The translations under genes were made by a program, and so were the position numbers. A stretch of DNA of 64,000 bases from assembly GCA_013398955.1 (NCBI GenBank), contig VWPU01002063.1:310001-374000 (forward strand). The letters are read 5' to 3'. The notes beneath the pieces are model-generated. The model was not told the DNA's origin. It saw nothing but the letters and a program-made list of their open reading frames with translations, and ran no database searches. The stretch is from Callaeas wilsoni (lineage: Eukaryota > Chordata > Aves > Passeriformes > Callaeidae). The first letter of the stretch is position 1. The number at the start of each line of letters is the position of its first letter. Positions 20,079 to 33,200 of this stretch are shown piece after piece.

Positions 20079-23000
20079 TTATTCTGTCTCATCTCATTGA
20101 AATAATACAATATGTGTATTAAATGCCATCCAGATATTAGTTAATTGCAATTACCTTCTGCTATATAAACCTGTATATTCTTTAATCTGGTGAGTTATTG
20201 GATTCTACTCACTGGGTTGTGACCAGATAAATAAGACAAATTTGCATCTAAAAGGTTCAGACTGTTAAGATTTTTAGAGCAGGCCTTGGATATTTGCAAT
20301 AAGAGCAGTTTAAGGACTCTGCCCAGTGCACATTTAAGACAAACATTTCTGTAGCTGTTGTATATTAGCTCCCTGTAGTACTACCTTTTCTTAAAAATCA
20401 ATAATTCGTAACATTTTGTTTCACAAGACTGTATTGTAAACATAGCCAATGTGCATCATTAGAGAAATCATCCAGTGTAGGGTTTTCTGCAAAGGACATT
20501 TGCAGAACATGCACATCCTGTATTATCTGCACATTCCTGTTCCTGAAGTGGTCGATTCACCCTGATCTGTTCTCTGAGGGTTTCAGTAACACGGCTGAAA
20601 CCTGAATCTGACACATTGGTCACGCCGACTCTGGCCCCGGTAGCTAATGAATAAAACCACGGCAGTGAGAACTGTTCAGAAATGTAGATGAATGGTGGTG
20701 GTCGGGGGTTTTCTAAAGAAAAAGAAAATTGAACATTTGAAATAATTTTTTTTAACAGGTTGGGTACTTGAGATGAAGTAAGGGTGGGCTGGTTTTGTCA
20801 TAAGCCAGAGTTTTCCATTCTTTTTGCAAGTAACTATTCAGTCTAATCTAGTGCATTGTCATCACTTGCTCCTTTAATGTAGATTGAAATCCAAGACTTC
20901 CATGCATTTACAAGGGATAGCCATGTCTTCAAAGACAGTCTTTAGACACGGGACTCGTCAGATTTTGCTGCAGTCGCTCAGTGATCACCATGTATTATCT
21001 TTCCCCTGTTGCTTGTGGTAAACAGGCTCCTATCGCTAAATTTACCCCATGTTCACAATCTTTTGTTTAAACAGCTTAAGGAATTAGCCCTCCTGATTTT
21101 GTATCCTATGACTCAGGTTGAAATGTATGCGGAATCAATGGCACGATGATGATAAGTCCAGCAGTCAAGTCCAGGATCACAAGCCAACTTACTATTTAGC
21201 AGTCTTGTTTCAAAAGCGGCTTAGAAACAAATTAAATATGGAGAGTAAATTACTGTCTTATCCCTGGGGATGATGCTTCTTTTGGGTTAGTTATTAAGGA
21301 TTATTGCACTTTTACAGGCACTATATTCATCTCATCTCAATTGCCAACATGTCATCTTCGTGGAATCATTTTACCCCTTAAAATATTACTTCCAGCAGAG
21401 CTAATCAAATGAGATTGTTTGTTTGTTTCAATCCATGGGGAAGCAGCATGTCTGTGCTTGGGCATTTGCAATGTCTGCACTTAAAACTGCCCAATTTAGG
21501 TTTTCAAACTCATGAACCAAGCACCAAAAATTACAAGATTGGCTTAAAATTGTGGTTTGGCTTTGTCTTTTTTTTTTAATAAACTCTTTGGTTCTTGTGT
21601 TGCCTTCTGGATGCTGAGCTTTGGGACTGATTTCGTGATACATTTTCAGGCATTTTACAAGCATGCCAAGGGCTGGAACTGACACATTTGTTTTTAATAG
21701 TGATAAACTGGAACAGTGATGTAATCTCTTGACTTCTGTAGCTGGATTTAAGAAAGACACCAAGCTTCGTAAAGCACTGCCAGAATTGACAAGACTGTCA
21801 CTTGTGACCCATGCCTGAGAAGGTTTGGAGCAATATGAAGAGTTCAGCAGTGAAGGAGCAGCCCTGTAAAGGGCTAAACTCAGGCATTTGGGGTGCAAGA
21901 CCCAAGGGCAGTAAAGTCCTAAATGCTCAAGAGAGGCATTTACATAGCACTTAACCTCCACTTCAAGGGCTGCAGCAGGTCTTAAGTGTTTGACAATGTG
22001 CAGGCAGAATATGCGGCTCCAAGTGCAGTGTACATCTCCAGCCATGTGATGTGTGTTGGGTGCTCGAGAGCAGGGAGCAGAGGAAAAGCCTTTTCGTGAC
22101 AGTGTTGGGGGCAACTTTCACGGCTTGTGTCTTATAGCTTAATTTCACTTTTTCTTACATGTTCTTTGGACTTTCAATTATTTAAATATTCTCTCTGTGA
22201 ATAGATTGCCTCATTTATAAATTATCTCCTTTGAAAGGTAGAGACAGATCTGTTGATAGTTATGTGGGGGTTTTTAAAAAATAGGATTTGAGATCTTCAT
22301 TCCTCCTAAAGAAACAAAATAAGCCAATTGAATCTGGAATTTAATTTCCATGCTTTTTTTAATTTCACAGATTTTATTATGTTCTTCTATTATGACAGTT
22401 TAGATTCACTGATGTTTTTACGTACTTTGGAAAAAACTGTTTCAGTGAGTTTTTATCAGCATTTAATGCTGTCTAAATCCAGTTATTAGTTTGTGAGTGT
22501 AACTTAACAGATAACAAAAACGGGCTGGTAAGGATTCTGACTTAAGTATTAACATACTTTGTTACTTGGAGTTCAGGAGAAACTCCATGCAGCGTTGAAG
22601 CAAGCCCATGAGTGTGAGTGTGTGTACCCATCTGTGTGGATTTATGTGTGGATTTGCAGCAGAAAGTCCCTGCTCATTATTTCATGGCACAGGAGAAAAG
22701 ATATGGTAGCTGTAAACAGAAAACACTCCTACCACTGCTGGTGGTAGAGGTATTATTCAAGTGTTCCTCTGTAGTTTGTGCATAGTCCTGTTTGCATCTA
22801 CTGCCTCTTGCAGACAATGAAGGTGTGGCAGAAAGCAGCAACAACTCTGTCATTTTATCCCGTGGTCCCTAAAGTCAGTGTAAGAACTGAATGTGCTGTC
22901 AACGTGGTGTTTTTCAGGTTAACTCATTTGCCATAGACCAGTGTCTTGAAGTTTTAAGAAAGACAAAATATTTAACAAGTCACCAAAGAAAATTAAGTTA

Positions 23001-24714
23001 TCATTCTGAAGTGTAGAAGTGTCCCAACTGTGGGCAGGCTGCAGACCAAGGGGTCTTTGCAATCTCCCTGACCTCACCTGCATGCACTGGGAGTGAGGCA
23101 AAGGGGATGAAGATGGGAAACCAATCTACTGTCCTTATGACATCTTCCAGCTTTACTTCACATGCAATTTTATAAATACAAATCAAACAAGTCTTAATGT
23201 CGAGAGAGCTCAATTCTTCTGTTTCCAATAATCCTCCTGAACTTCCATGATATAAACAGAGCACACAAATGCCTCTGTTGTCTAATGAGATATGTCTATA
23301 TAGGGACATATTTTGGTTGTAGCACTTGATATTTGGCCTAGAAATATAGGCTAAAAGCTGTTAGGGTCTCCTTAATCACTGAAACCTCTCTGCCACTGAA
23401 TGGAAAAGTTCCTGCCTGACTTAGAGAGTAGTCATCTTCTCCCCTGTACCCTTGTCAGACCTGCCTTTCTGATGGACTTGGTAGCTTTACTTAAGCCATT
23501 TTGTTTCAGAGATGTTTTGTCTTCCAAGATCAGTGATTCTGATCATCTCACACCAGTTTAAACCCCTTGTGGTGGCTGCTGAAGTTGGGATAGATTCAGA
23601 TCTTGCTTTGAGATCTTGTTTTCAACTCGAGGGAGTACGTGGCTCTATAGAGAGATGAGAGCAAATTCAGGTGCAGATGAGTTACTACATAAAACTGGTG
23701 TCAGATGAGAATCAAACCTGGCCTCATCAGGAGGCAGTGCAGCAGAAATACTGTGATGGAAAGCTGTTCCCAGAACCACAGGGTGTGTAGTGACACGTCA
23801 GGCAGCTCACTGGCACTGTAATCGTATTAGGCAATGGTGAAGATGTCAAGAGTGGTTTAAAGAAAGTGGGACAAGCTGCTGTGGCCTGGCGTTGTGAATT
23901 TAAGCTGAGTGTGCTTCTTGGGAAAGGGGACTTATTACTGTTGATGTGTAAAATAATACCTGTACCATGGTATCCTGTGAAATCAGAATACAGCACCGCC
24001 GCGTCCAAATCTTCAATCCACCTCAGAGTGCCACCTCATGTCACAGAGAGGTAATTCTTGTCACTACCCTGAAGTCACCATCCAGTTAAACCATTATTTT
24101 TACTTTATTTTTACAACAGAAGCAAGGACCAAGCCCAAAGGCCCAGCGGCCACCTTAGGCAGCGTTGTGTGACCTGATGTTGCCTCCCACAGGCTGTGGA
24201 GCCACACAGAGCTCCTGAGCCCTCAGCCTGCACTGGGTGTTGGACTACAAGAGGTCAGTGTGCGGTGTGAATCCCCACGTAGCCCTGTCCACCGTACTGG
24301 GGCACCAGTGCTGTGCCCAAGAGGCCGGAGGGGCCCCAGCCCCACCGCCTGGGTGAGCAGAGCTGTGCCTCCGCATTGCTGTCAGGTCTTGGTGCTCTGC
24401 AGCTGCAGATGGACTGGGATTTGAGCACTCACTGGTACTTGCACTGCATCTGGACGTGCCCATCAAGTTGACAGAAGCCGTGCACATGGGGACAGCGTAG
24501 AACTCAGGCAACACCCACTGTACACAGAATTGGAATTTAAATCGCAGTGTCCACAGGACCACTCATGCTTACAGGACTCCAACTGAGTCCCACTGATGCC
24601 CATCTAAAAAGTCACGTGAGTGGACAATGCAGCTGTTTGAGACTTGTTTTCTTCTTTGATTTTAACTGAGTCCCTCTATCTGCAAGTTCCGTAAGCTCTC
24701 TGTGCTAGATACAA

Positions 24715-24869
24715 GTTTACTCACAGCTGTGTGAGTGTCACCCTGTCGTAATACATTGAAAGACCCTTCAAGTATAGTTAGCCCTAATTTCCACTCNGTT
24801 TACTCACAGCTGTAATGTTGTAATACCATTGAAAGACCCTTCAAGTATAGTTAGCCCTAATTTCCACTC
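24715..24869. repeat. Imperfect tandem duplication around a single N (probable assembly join)
   Basis: The segments 24715-24796 and 24798-24869 are near copies: both start gtttactcacagctgt and end agccctaatttccactc, differing by an internal deletion and a few changes. They are separated by exactly one ambiguous base at 24797. This pattern is typical of overlapping contig ends joined without merging. It lies in the inferred AFF2 3' UTR. Confidence 0.85.
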
Positions 24870-25179
24870 AGTTATTTTCATCTCAGAATTCAAAGGAAGG
24901 TCAGATTCTGAGGTGAATTTAATTGTTTTATTGAACAACAGTAACTACAATGGACCAAAATTTGAGCTAAGCAAATATAAAGTAACCTGGCTTAACTGGC
25001 AGAATTCATGGCACCAAATTCTGCTGTAATGTGCAAGTCTTATGGAGCTTGCTGAGTACTGTGTATCAAAGGAGAAGCTGGATAACAAAAATGGCATAAC
25101 CTCACTGGAGCTGTGTATTAGGCCAGAACTTCAGTTGCATTAACTCAGTTAATTGTATGGAATTACATCCATTTTTGTT

Positions 25180-25550
25180 CTGGCTGGGCACTCATCTCAC
25201 TGAAAGTAGTTCAAGGTCTCTGGACTGGAGCTGGAGTAACTGCAAGCAGATTTGCTCTTCGACCAGACCATGTGTTGACTCAGCCCTTGCTCAGGGAAAC
25301 CACCATTGACTTCAGTGACAAGTAACAACGTTATGGACACGGAGAAGCTTTGACCCACTGGCAGGAGACATTTACCCTTCAATTTATGAAAGAATTGAAT
25401 AGTGGATAGCAACCCAAATGTTTCATTTGTAACAGAGGTAGAGTACAAGTTCCTCAGCTGGCGTAAACTGGTATAGGAGTACTGAGTTCAGTGGAGTTAA
25501 TCCAGTATGCACACACCAAGGAGCAAACCCTCTAACCCCAGACTAATTTT
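25180..25550. repeat. Possible relics of an ancient amniote repeat in the 3' UTR
   Basis: Phrases such as ttgacttcagtgacaa and ggcgtaaactggtatagg followed by agttcagtggagttaatcc recall the dispersed ggtgtaaatc ... ttcagtggagtta motif of amniote genomes. Similar short pieces occur at 25890-25935 (gatttacaccagctga) and 26320-26410 (cccaattctgctg ... actgaagtcc). Strongly diverged; family not named. Confidence 0.35.
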
Positions 25551-26995
25551 TGCCAGTATATCTCTATGCAGATAAACTCCCAAAGCTTTTATCATCATGC
25601 CTTTTTACTGATCATGCCATTGAAATGATTAATGTACCATAATCCTTGCCTGTGAGGAAATACTGTACTTTGCAAAGCTATGCAGTGTACAGCACATCAT
25701 AAAACTGCTTTAGCCCACACAGTCTGGAGATGTGTTATCAGAAACGAGACTAACAGAGCATCTTTTGATCTGCTGTCGATTACACCTCACTCGGCACTTC
25801 CACAGCTGAGTTTTTCCCACTGGCTGAGTGATGGCTGCATGTTTCTGATGACTGTGGGCCAAAGCTCCAGCTGATGTGCCTCTAAGTAGCCCTGTGGATG
25901 TCAGTGCTGATTTACACCAGCTGAAAAACCAGTGCTTTTCATACTGTGCTGCATGCCCTAATGCAGCTTCATAAATGCACACTGAGGCTGAGCGTATATT
26001 GAACTATTCTGATTCAGCACCAGGTAATCCCTGCTAAAAAAATTGGAGGGATATTTCTGCCTGCCATCTAGGCTTGCATATGTTTTGGTTTTAACTAAAG
26101 GCATGTTGCAATTTCATTACCTCCCAGTTTAAATATTTACTGGCATCAGCATTAGCTTGCATAGAAAAATGGCAAATAAATTCAAACATGTCATAAATGC
26201 TCTCAGTCTAGAGATGGAATCTGTTACTTTAGTTCAAAGACATTGCAGCAGGCTAAAGTGGTTTTCCTAAGCCAAATGGGTTCTGTACATTAGAAGTCAT
26301 GGTAAATATTTATCTAGGCCCAATTCTGCTGTTCTTCCCCTGAGCATCCTGGTCGGCAGGTTGCTGCACTGAAGTCCACAGAAGTAACTGTGTGAATTGG
26401 TGCTCAGCACACAGATTGCAGAAGCAGGCACAGAATATGTTGCGTTGCTGCAATCAGGGGTTTAATTTTAGCCATATTTATCGTTTGAGGACACTTAAAA
26501 ATTATGTACATTTTATCCAAGCTGACAGTCCTTGTATTTCCATAAAATATTGTATAATTTATTCCTGTCTGTATTTTGGACATCTCTGGATTGCATATCT
26601 TCTACTGAATCTGAAATGCTGGGGGTTTTTTTTAAACCCACATTCAAAAGGTCTAAGACATACCATCACAGAATATGAAAACAAGTCAAAGATCTGGTGA
26701 TGTTTTGCTTTGGTTTTGAGCTCTCCTTCAGTTTGTGTTTTCACTTGGCTGTCATACTCCCAGAATTTTTGAAATGGCTCCACTCAATTCAAGTTTCTTC
26801 CTGTCTTCTGGGGGAAAAAAAGCAAAATACAACTAAGGTTCAGGAAAATCCTGGCAAACTCAGTGGGTGTTTGCTCTTCCTAGCTGTCCTGATTTTTTAA
26901 CCCTGCCATGTTGGGAGTAGTCTAGTCTGTGGGTTCTCTCACCCACCATTTCTGGCTGTTGTGGCAAATACTATTTTTTTCTTTTTTTTTTCTTT

Positions 26996-27017
26996 TGTGT
27001 GTGTGTGTGTGTGTGCG
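26996..27017. repeat. (TG)n microsatellite in 3' UTR
   Basis: An uninterrupted alternating TG tract follows a T-rich run and continues into gcgtgcgcatg. Alternating purine-pyrimidine of this length can adopt Z-DNA and is often polymorphic. Confidence 0.9.
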
Positions 27018-27706
27018 TGCGCATGTATAATTAACCAAAATATCAGGAAAATTTATATATGCTTTCTTCTGGTTCCTGGAAATAGAGCAACATTATGACC
27101 TTATGGTCTTCCAGCAAAAGTCAGATTTAATTTCTGCATTGCAGTGCAACTTAATTAGCTATTGGAATTAGATTATGGTTTACTAAATGGCCTTTTACCT
27201 TACGTTCTTATGTTCTTACTTTTTATTTACTATTGAAGTAGCCTCTTTTTTTTCTCATGTGTGCAAGTATCATATCAATAATCATTGCAATTCCACAAGG
27301 TGTCTTTGTTCTGAACAAGCATGTTATTCTTGTAAAGTTTTAAGTATAAGTTAAGATGTTTTGTACAGACCAAGGTAACTGTTAAAATGTCAAGCAATTA
27401 CTGAAATGTTGTATAGTTATAAAAGTTTGATTTCTTTTGCTTTATATGTATAAAATTGTATCTTGCCTGTTTTGCTTTGTATTTCCAACGTGTTGCACAA
27501 TTATGCATTTTGTTTACATTTGTTCCTTCTTCAGAAAAAAAGAAAGAAATAACAGTAATACTTTATGTACAAACATTTTAAATGTACTTTTGTTGTTTTT
27601 AAACACAATGTCTCTGTATAAATAATATTGGTTGAACTGGTACATTCGTGTCTCTCATAGAGGGATTAATTATACTGCCAGTGCATTGAATTATTTAAAA
27701 AAAAAA

Positions 27707-27717
27707 AATAAAATAAA
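27707..27717 (+). terminator. AFF2: Distal polyadenylation signals of AFF2 (overlapping AATAAA)
   Basis: Two AATAAA hexamers at 27707-27712 and 27712-27717 follow an A-rich run and a U-rich tail region. They lie about 9.2 kb after the stop, the expected size of the AFF2 3' UTR. Beyond them the sequence changes character within about 300 bp to a CpG-rich block. Confidence 0.6.
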
Positions 27718-28009
27718 ATTTTTATGAAAATGTAACCCATTTTATCACTATAAATTATTCTGTCTTCTGCTATTTTCTCATTCTCCTCCCAGGATACAAT
27801 AAGTACGGTACAGTAAGTACTGTTTGTGGGAGAGCTGTCATTGGTTTTAATTTTTAATCAATGTGTTTGTGTCATTGCGGCGACTTAAAATGACTCGATG
27901 TTAGAAAATAATGTAGTGCTGATACCAGCTGTGAGGTAACGGGATCAATAATGTGCTTTCCCCATCCCTGAGGGGCCTCAGCTGCAAGACAGCAGCCTAA
28001 ATCCTGTCT

Positions 28010-28570
28010 GTCCCGATCCCAGGAGAGCAGAGGGGCCAGGCTCCCAAGGAGGGTTTTGGCCGAGCAGCCCAGGGCTGCGGCGTGACTGAAGCGGTGCCGC
28101 TCAGTGCCCTCACCCTCCGCGCAGGGCGCCTCGCTCCCGGGGCTTCCCGGCCCGAGAAACTGCCAACGCCAGCTTTTGTATCATCACTGCAGAAACAGCG
28201 CTGAGAGGCAGTGCCAAGAACACCAGCTCGGAAGAGCTGCAGAAGCTGTCCGGAGATGCAGAGCAGCGTGTGATGTGGCTGCTGCTCGCGGGGCCAGCGA
28301 GGTCGAGGCGCCCGCAGGGAGAGACGAAGCGCAGCTCTCCCGACACGGAGTCCATCTCGGGCCGCTGTCTGCAAGCAAAAGAAGCCATCGCTGTGGTTTG
28401 CTCTGTGGCCCCTCGTGCTCACGGTCCTGCTGAAAACATTTTCATCTCAGTCTGCAGAGTTGCGTGCGCTGGAGGTGCTGCGGGAAGGCGCGGCTGGGAG
28501 GCGGCTGCTGGGGACATTCAGCCCCGACACTGTCGGGGAGGGCGCGGTGAGCCCAGGGTACAGATGGTAT
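28010..28570. promoter_or_regulatory. Intergenic CpG-island-like block
   Basis: G+C and CpG density rise sharply against the AT-rich surroundings, with clusters such as ccgctc, tccgcgcagggcgcctcg, gcgaggtcgaggcgcccgc and gggaaggcgcgg. The open frames on both strands (up to 141 codons) are what GC-rich DNA produces by chance and match no known protein. It could be a promoter for an unannotated noncoding or antisense transcript, an enhancer-associated island, or a GC-rich repeat. No TATA box or clear splice-linked exon was seen. Confidence 0.55.
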
Positions 28571-30182
28571 CACAGAAGAATGCCTGGAGAGCCACAGCAG
28601 TAGGTGTTAGTCTGGATTTGAGGCTGCGTATCTGTTGTAATGTCCCCCTTAGAACAAAGGGCCAGTAGCTGGTATGTTCCAGCTTCTCAGTACCACTCTG
28701 ACCTCATGAAGCAGCTTAAAGCTCTCTGGTCTGACCAGGCTAAGGCTTTTCCAGTTCATCATCCCACTTGTGTGAATAGTTACCTGTAAAATGGGTGCTG
28801 GAGCCCCAGTCCTTCTTAGGCAGAAGTCACTTCAGAAGGAAATCTGGAATGGGGTGTTTGGAGCACACTGTGTCACGGGTGCCCATTTCAGAAAACATCC
28901 TCTGTGGATATGTCAGAGAGATGTCTTTTGGGTCAGTGAGAGGGAGGGCAGGTCTGATGCTTCGTGTGCCATTCACTCCTCCCTGAGTTCTTTCATCCTC
29001 TGGGTGTGCCCAGAAACCAGCTTGAAGCTTGACTTCAGACTGGCAGCTCATGTCATTCCCTGCATGTGTAACCTTGTAATCAGCTGTGAAGTGTTCTGTG
29101 ATCCCAGCTATGAATGATGAATGGCTCCACATAAACGTGTGCTATACAGCACAGTTCGTGTGACTGCTCAGTTCAGAAAAAAACCCAAAACCTCTGGAAA
29201 TAAAAAAGGGATAATTATTCATATAGCCAGTATGTGGCATTCCCACAGGAGCAAAAGATGCCACCCTGCTGAGTAGAGAGAGAAATGTCTCCTCCAAGTA
29301 TGGCAATGACAGGGATAATGGAAGATGGGCATTTGGATGCTCATTTTCATACACAATTTCACAACAACCTTGGGCAAGGTGCTGTGTGCCCTATTCCACA
29401 GCCAAGGAGACATCTTCCTTCCCTCCCTGGCCGGGGCTGAGGCAATGGAGTAGGATGTTCCTAAGAGCTACAAAAGGCTCAAGTGAGAGAAGGAAGCACT
29501 ACAGTTTGGCAGCCAGTTAAGATGATTTAACTGCACAGCTCCCTCAGGAATGAGTTTGGCCCATGACAAGCTGCTCTAGACCACAGGATGTTTCATTGCC
29601 AGCATGAAAGATGAAGAGCCTGTGAAGCCTTATTTATATCCGAGAAGTCTGGCTGGAGCTTCCCATGGTCTGTAGAGCTAAGGAGTAGAAAGCACAGCCC
29701 AAATACTGTCGCTGAAAGGCTGAGACTCCTCAGCCCCTTCTACACACATGGTCCAGAAGGAAATCAATGCAACATCAACTCTACAGAACAGAGAGGAATT
29801 TCACTTACCAGCTGCATTTCAAAGTGATTTTAGATATCTTTCTTTTGAAAAAAGCACATGTGTGTGGGGAGCTTTTTCCCTCCATACTGTGCCCACACGT
29901 TTGGAAGGACTTTATTATAGCCAATGTATACATGTTCAGCAAACAAACCACACATCAAGTTAATGTTAGGCAAAATTTCCTGGTCATATGAGCTACAGAA
30001 GAGGCCCTCTTGATATTTTTTAGGCACATGTGTAGACTGGCCTTGTGAAAGAGACCTGTTCTTCTCTCTTTCAGGGACATGTACACCTATGAGCACATGA
30101 GACCAGCCAAACACAAGACATGAGTTAGTACACCAGACCTCAGGAACTGGACTGCAGAAGAAAAGATACTATCATCAGAATG
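28571..30182. other. Intergenic sequence, no gene recognised
   Basis: Single-copy-looking sequence of moderate GC. Short open frames on both strands (for example 28791-29117 and 28827-29132) overlap each other and resemble nothing known. No repeats recognised. Confidence 0.5.
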
Positions 30183-30265
30183 TAGAATCATAGAATCATG
30201 GAATAGGCTGAGTTAGAAGGGACCCATCACAATCATCGAATTCCAACTCTACCTATTCGTAGGAT
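30183..30265 (-). mobile_element. CR1 LINE 3' end, minus strand, short
   Basis: tagaatcatagaatcatgga followed by ctgagttagaagggaccca and aatcatcgaattccaactct is the reverse complement of the avian CR1 3' terminus with its repeated TTCTATGAT tail. Only about 80 bp remain, a typical 5'-truncated insertion. Confidence 0.88.
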
Positions 30266-33200
30266 TATTTGCTCAAGAACTTACATTTTGAAAGGCAAAT
30301 TTGAGTGAAAAAGTAAAACAAATACCCAATAGCCACGACTACCACCAGCACCATTTTCTCCCCATTTCTCAGCCAGTTCCAAGCACACAGAGTTCACCCT
30401 TTTGGCAGGGGGTGCTGTGAGAAATGTGTGTGGTTGGAAGTGATGAAGCCAGATGAAAAATGCTCCATTTTCGGCTAAGAGAGCTGAGTCATGCTGCCAG
30501 AGTACCAGGGTGCCATCTTCCCTCTCAGATTCAGCATGCCAGCTCTAATCTGCTGGCAGAGTGAAGCCCTCATGACTGCTGCATTTGAAGGGCAATTCCC
30601 AGCTGTGGCAGGGGCTGCTGGAAAAGTCAGCACACCCTGAATACCCCTTAGTGTTGATCCTAGGCTTTGAGGAGCATCAGGAGCTTTAACTCTCCATTCC
30701 AAGTAATTTCATCCTTAGGGAGGTGTAACAGAGAGCAAATTCTGCAGCACTTTTTTCTTTTTAGGATTTATTTTGGGTTTTGATTTTTGGGGGAGGTTTT
30801 GTGTGTGTGTGTGGTTTGGGGTTTTTTTCCTTGCAACTCTACATTTGCTGCCTATCAAGCAGGAGCTAAATAAAAAGGCTTCAAGCCATCAATTTAAGAG
30901 CAATCACCAATGTGTTCAGGATATGCTGGCAGGGAATTATCTGCAATGAGAAGCTGCTTGCCAATCAGCCTTGTGAAACTCCATTGGCTTTATCTGTACC
31001 TGGAAGTGGATGCGACTCACTCAGTTCAGCACAGCACTCAGATCCCTAACGCTCTCTGTGGTCTGGGAGCTGATTAGCCAAGAGAAGCCTCCTCCAGGTG
31101 GATGTCCAGGGCATTCCTAGTGCCTCAGCCACCACCCAGCACTGCCAAAGCCCTGAGCCTGAGCTGCTGTTCCTGTGTGTCCTCCTGCCTGGTTCCACAC
31201 ACCCACGGTGGGAGGCAGCAAATCTGCCACGGGAGAAAAAAGGCTGCAAAATCACAACTGGCACAGGACACGTCAGAGGAGCAGTGTGGCTGGGAAACTC
31301 TGACATTGGCATTGAAGAACCATAGAGGACCTTGAAGGAAATACTTTCAAATGAAATATTCCCCAGCCAAGATGACATGATGTCTCTGGCTTGGACCAGG
31401 CTTCAGTGAGCCTCTGCCAGCTTCGGGCAGAGAGATGAGTTTCTCCCTAAGGGCTCCTACGACTGAAGGTCACTCGGGTGCCCAGAGACTGGATACAGAC
31501 ATTCTGACAGCAGGCTCTTTTCCACACTACTCCCATAAATCCCTTCTTGACTCCATAGAGCTGGTGTTGGCTCAAGGACAGACCCATATTCTCCAGACTG
31601 CCCCAATGTGATGGTGGTGAGGGACTGGCCCTGCAAACCATCTAATTAGTTCTATTCTAGGTAGGCAAGGCCTCCTTCAGTGCTCAGCACAGCAGATTGC
31701 TCTGACATTGGAGTCCTTGTCACCGGCGTCACTGGGAACATGCAGATCCCCCATGGCCAGGGCTGCCCCCATTGTTATCCTGGCAGCTGCTGCCCTGCTG
31801 TGGAGGAGTGGCCTTGTTCAGCCAGTGAAGGAAGCTTTGAACCAGGGCTTACCAGGTGAACTTGGTGGCCTGTTGATACTCAAAGTAGATGACCACAATG
31901 ACTAAAAATCTATGAGTTTATGAATCAGGTCACCTGATCTCACCACAGCGAGAGAGACAGAGCCTAAGCCTAGGTACAGGTTATTCCACACTAACTTAAA
32001 ATGTCAAATCCCAGGGTAAGTGAAAACAGACTTGGGCCTTCAGGTTTGTAACACCAGCATGAAAAACAATGCAGCTGCATTGCCCACTCAGGGTTTACAC
32101 AGGCGTAACTATGATTTCACTGTCAAAACTGGCATCTCCTGTGGTGAACGCTGGACTCTGGATCAACAAAAACGTCACCTCCGTGTCTCAAGGAGGCATT
32201 TCAATCTCAATCATCTCCGAATCAATCAATGAAAAAAGCACATCTATGTTAATAATGAAGCACCGTGGGCCAGCACACAAAGCTGCCTGGCACTGGGGCT
32301 GCCGATGTGTTGCCAGCCCATGGCTCAGGCCCCAGCTCTCTAATTGCCTCTGCCGGTGCTATCAGCCCCCCAAAGTTGCTGTTTGTGTGTGATTCCAGGA
32401 GGGTAATTTATTACCCTGAAGAGCCTGACTCTTCTCTCCCATCCATCTACATCCTCGGGTTACGTTGTTTATGTTAGCATAATCATTTCTCATGGAGAAT
32501 GTCAATAAATGCTGGAGACAAAAGGAACACCAACACCACCACCAACAAAAAGCCCAGCTGCTAAATAATTCCTAGAATGAGTTGTCAGAAACCTTTTATT
32601 TACTGATTCCGCGCATTTCATTTATTCCTGGCAGTAGGCCAACCTCTCTGACAGTTAAGATTTATTGATTTAATTGCCTAGGGTAACCATGCAATAAAAT
32701 CATCTCAAAGATAAATTTTCATGGCACTGTGCAGCACTGAAGTAATTTTTCAAGTGCTATGGCTATATTTCTGCAGGTTACAGGTGCAAAATTTGCTTAA
32801 AGCAGAAATGTCTCATTATTGTAACCCCAGCACATCAGTGTGGTCCCTCCTGTGAAACTCTTTTCTTCTTTTCTTTCTTCTCTCTCCTTTCCCTCTCTTT
32901 CTCTGTCACTGGGTCTTTCTGTATGTCTCTCCCTCCTCTTTTTTTTTAAAGGTACAGCACAGGTCTCTCAGAAAACAAATTATATTTTCTTAATTGGTTC
33001 ATATATTCAATGCCCAGGAGAAGAGAGGCTTCAGTTTAATTAGTAGTGGGCTTAGAGGTTATTTACAATGTTATATAGAAGCATTTGTTTCCAGCTGTGA
33101 GGTGCTTTTTAACGCTGAGGCCTCACAATGTAGCTGATTGCCGTTTGTGACATTATAGTTTATTGAATCTTTAGATCTTTTTATTTACACTGTTAAAGGG

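Larger units (their letters stand above)
18535..27735 (+). other. AFF2: AFF2 3' untranslated region, about 9.2 kb
   Basis: No further exon is visible after the stop. The sequence is AT-rich and ends in tandem AATAAA signals. Human AFF2 mRNA is known to be about 13-14 kb with a coding part near 4 kb, implying a 3' UTR of similar length, so the distal signals are taken as the main end. Proximal AATAAA motifs at 18946-18951 and 20650-20655 could give shorter isoforms. A Pumilio-type TGTAAATA occurs at 20071-20078. The 3' limit is inferred from signals only. Confidence 0.6.

Noticed and set aside
28104..28668. Possible coding exon in the CpG-rich block (109-132 codons)
   Set aside because: Open frames occur in several frames on both strands, as GC-rich DNA produces; no protein similarity and no matched splice partner.
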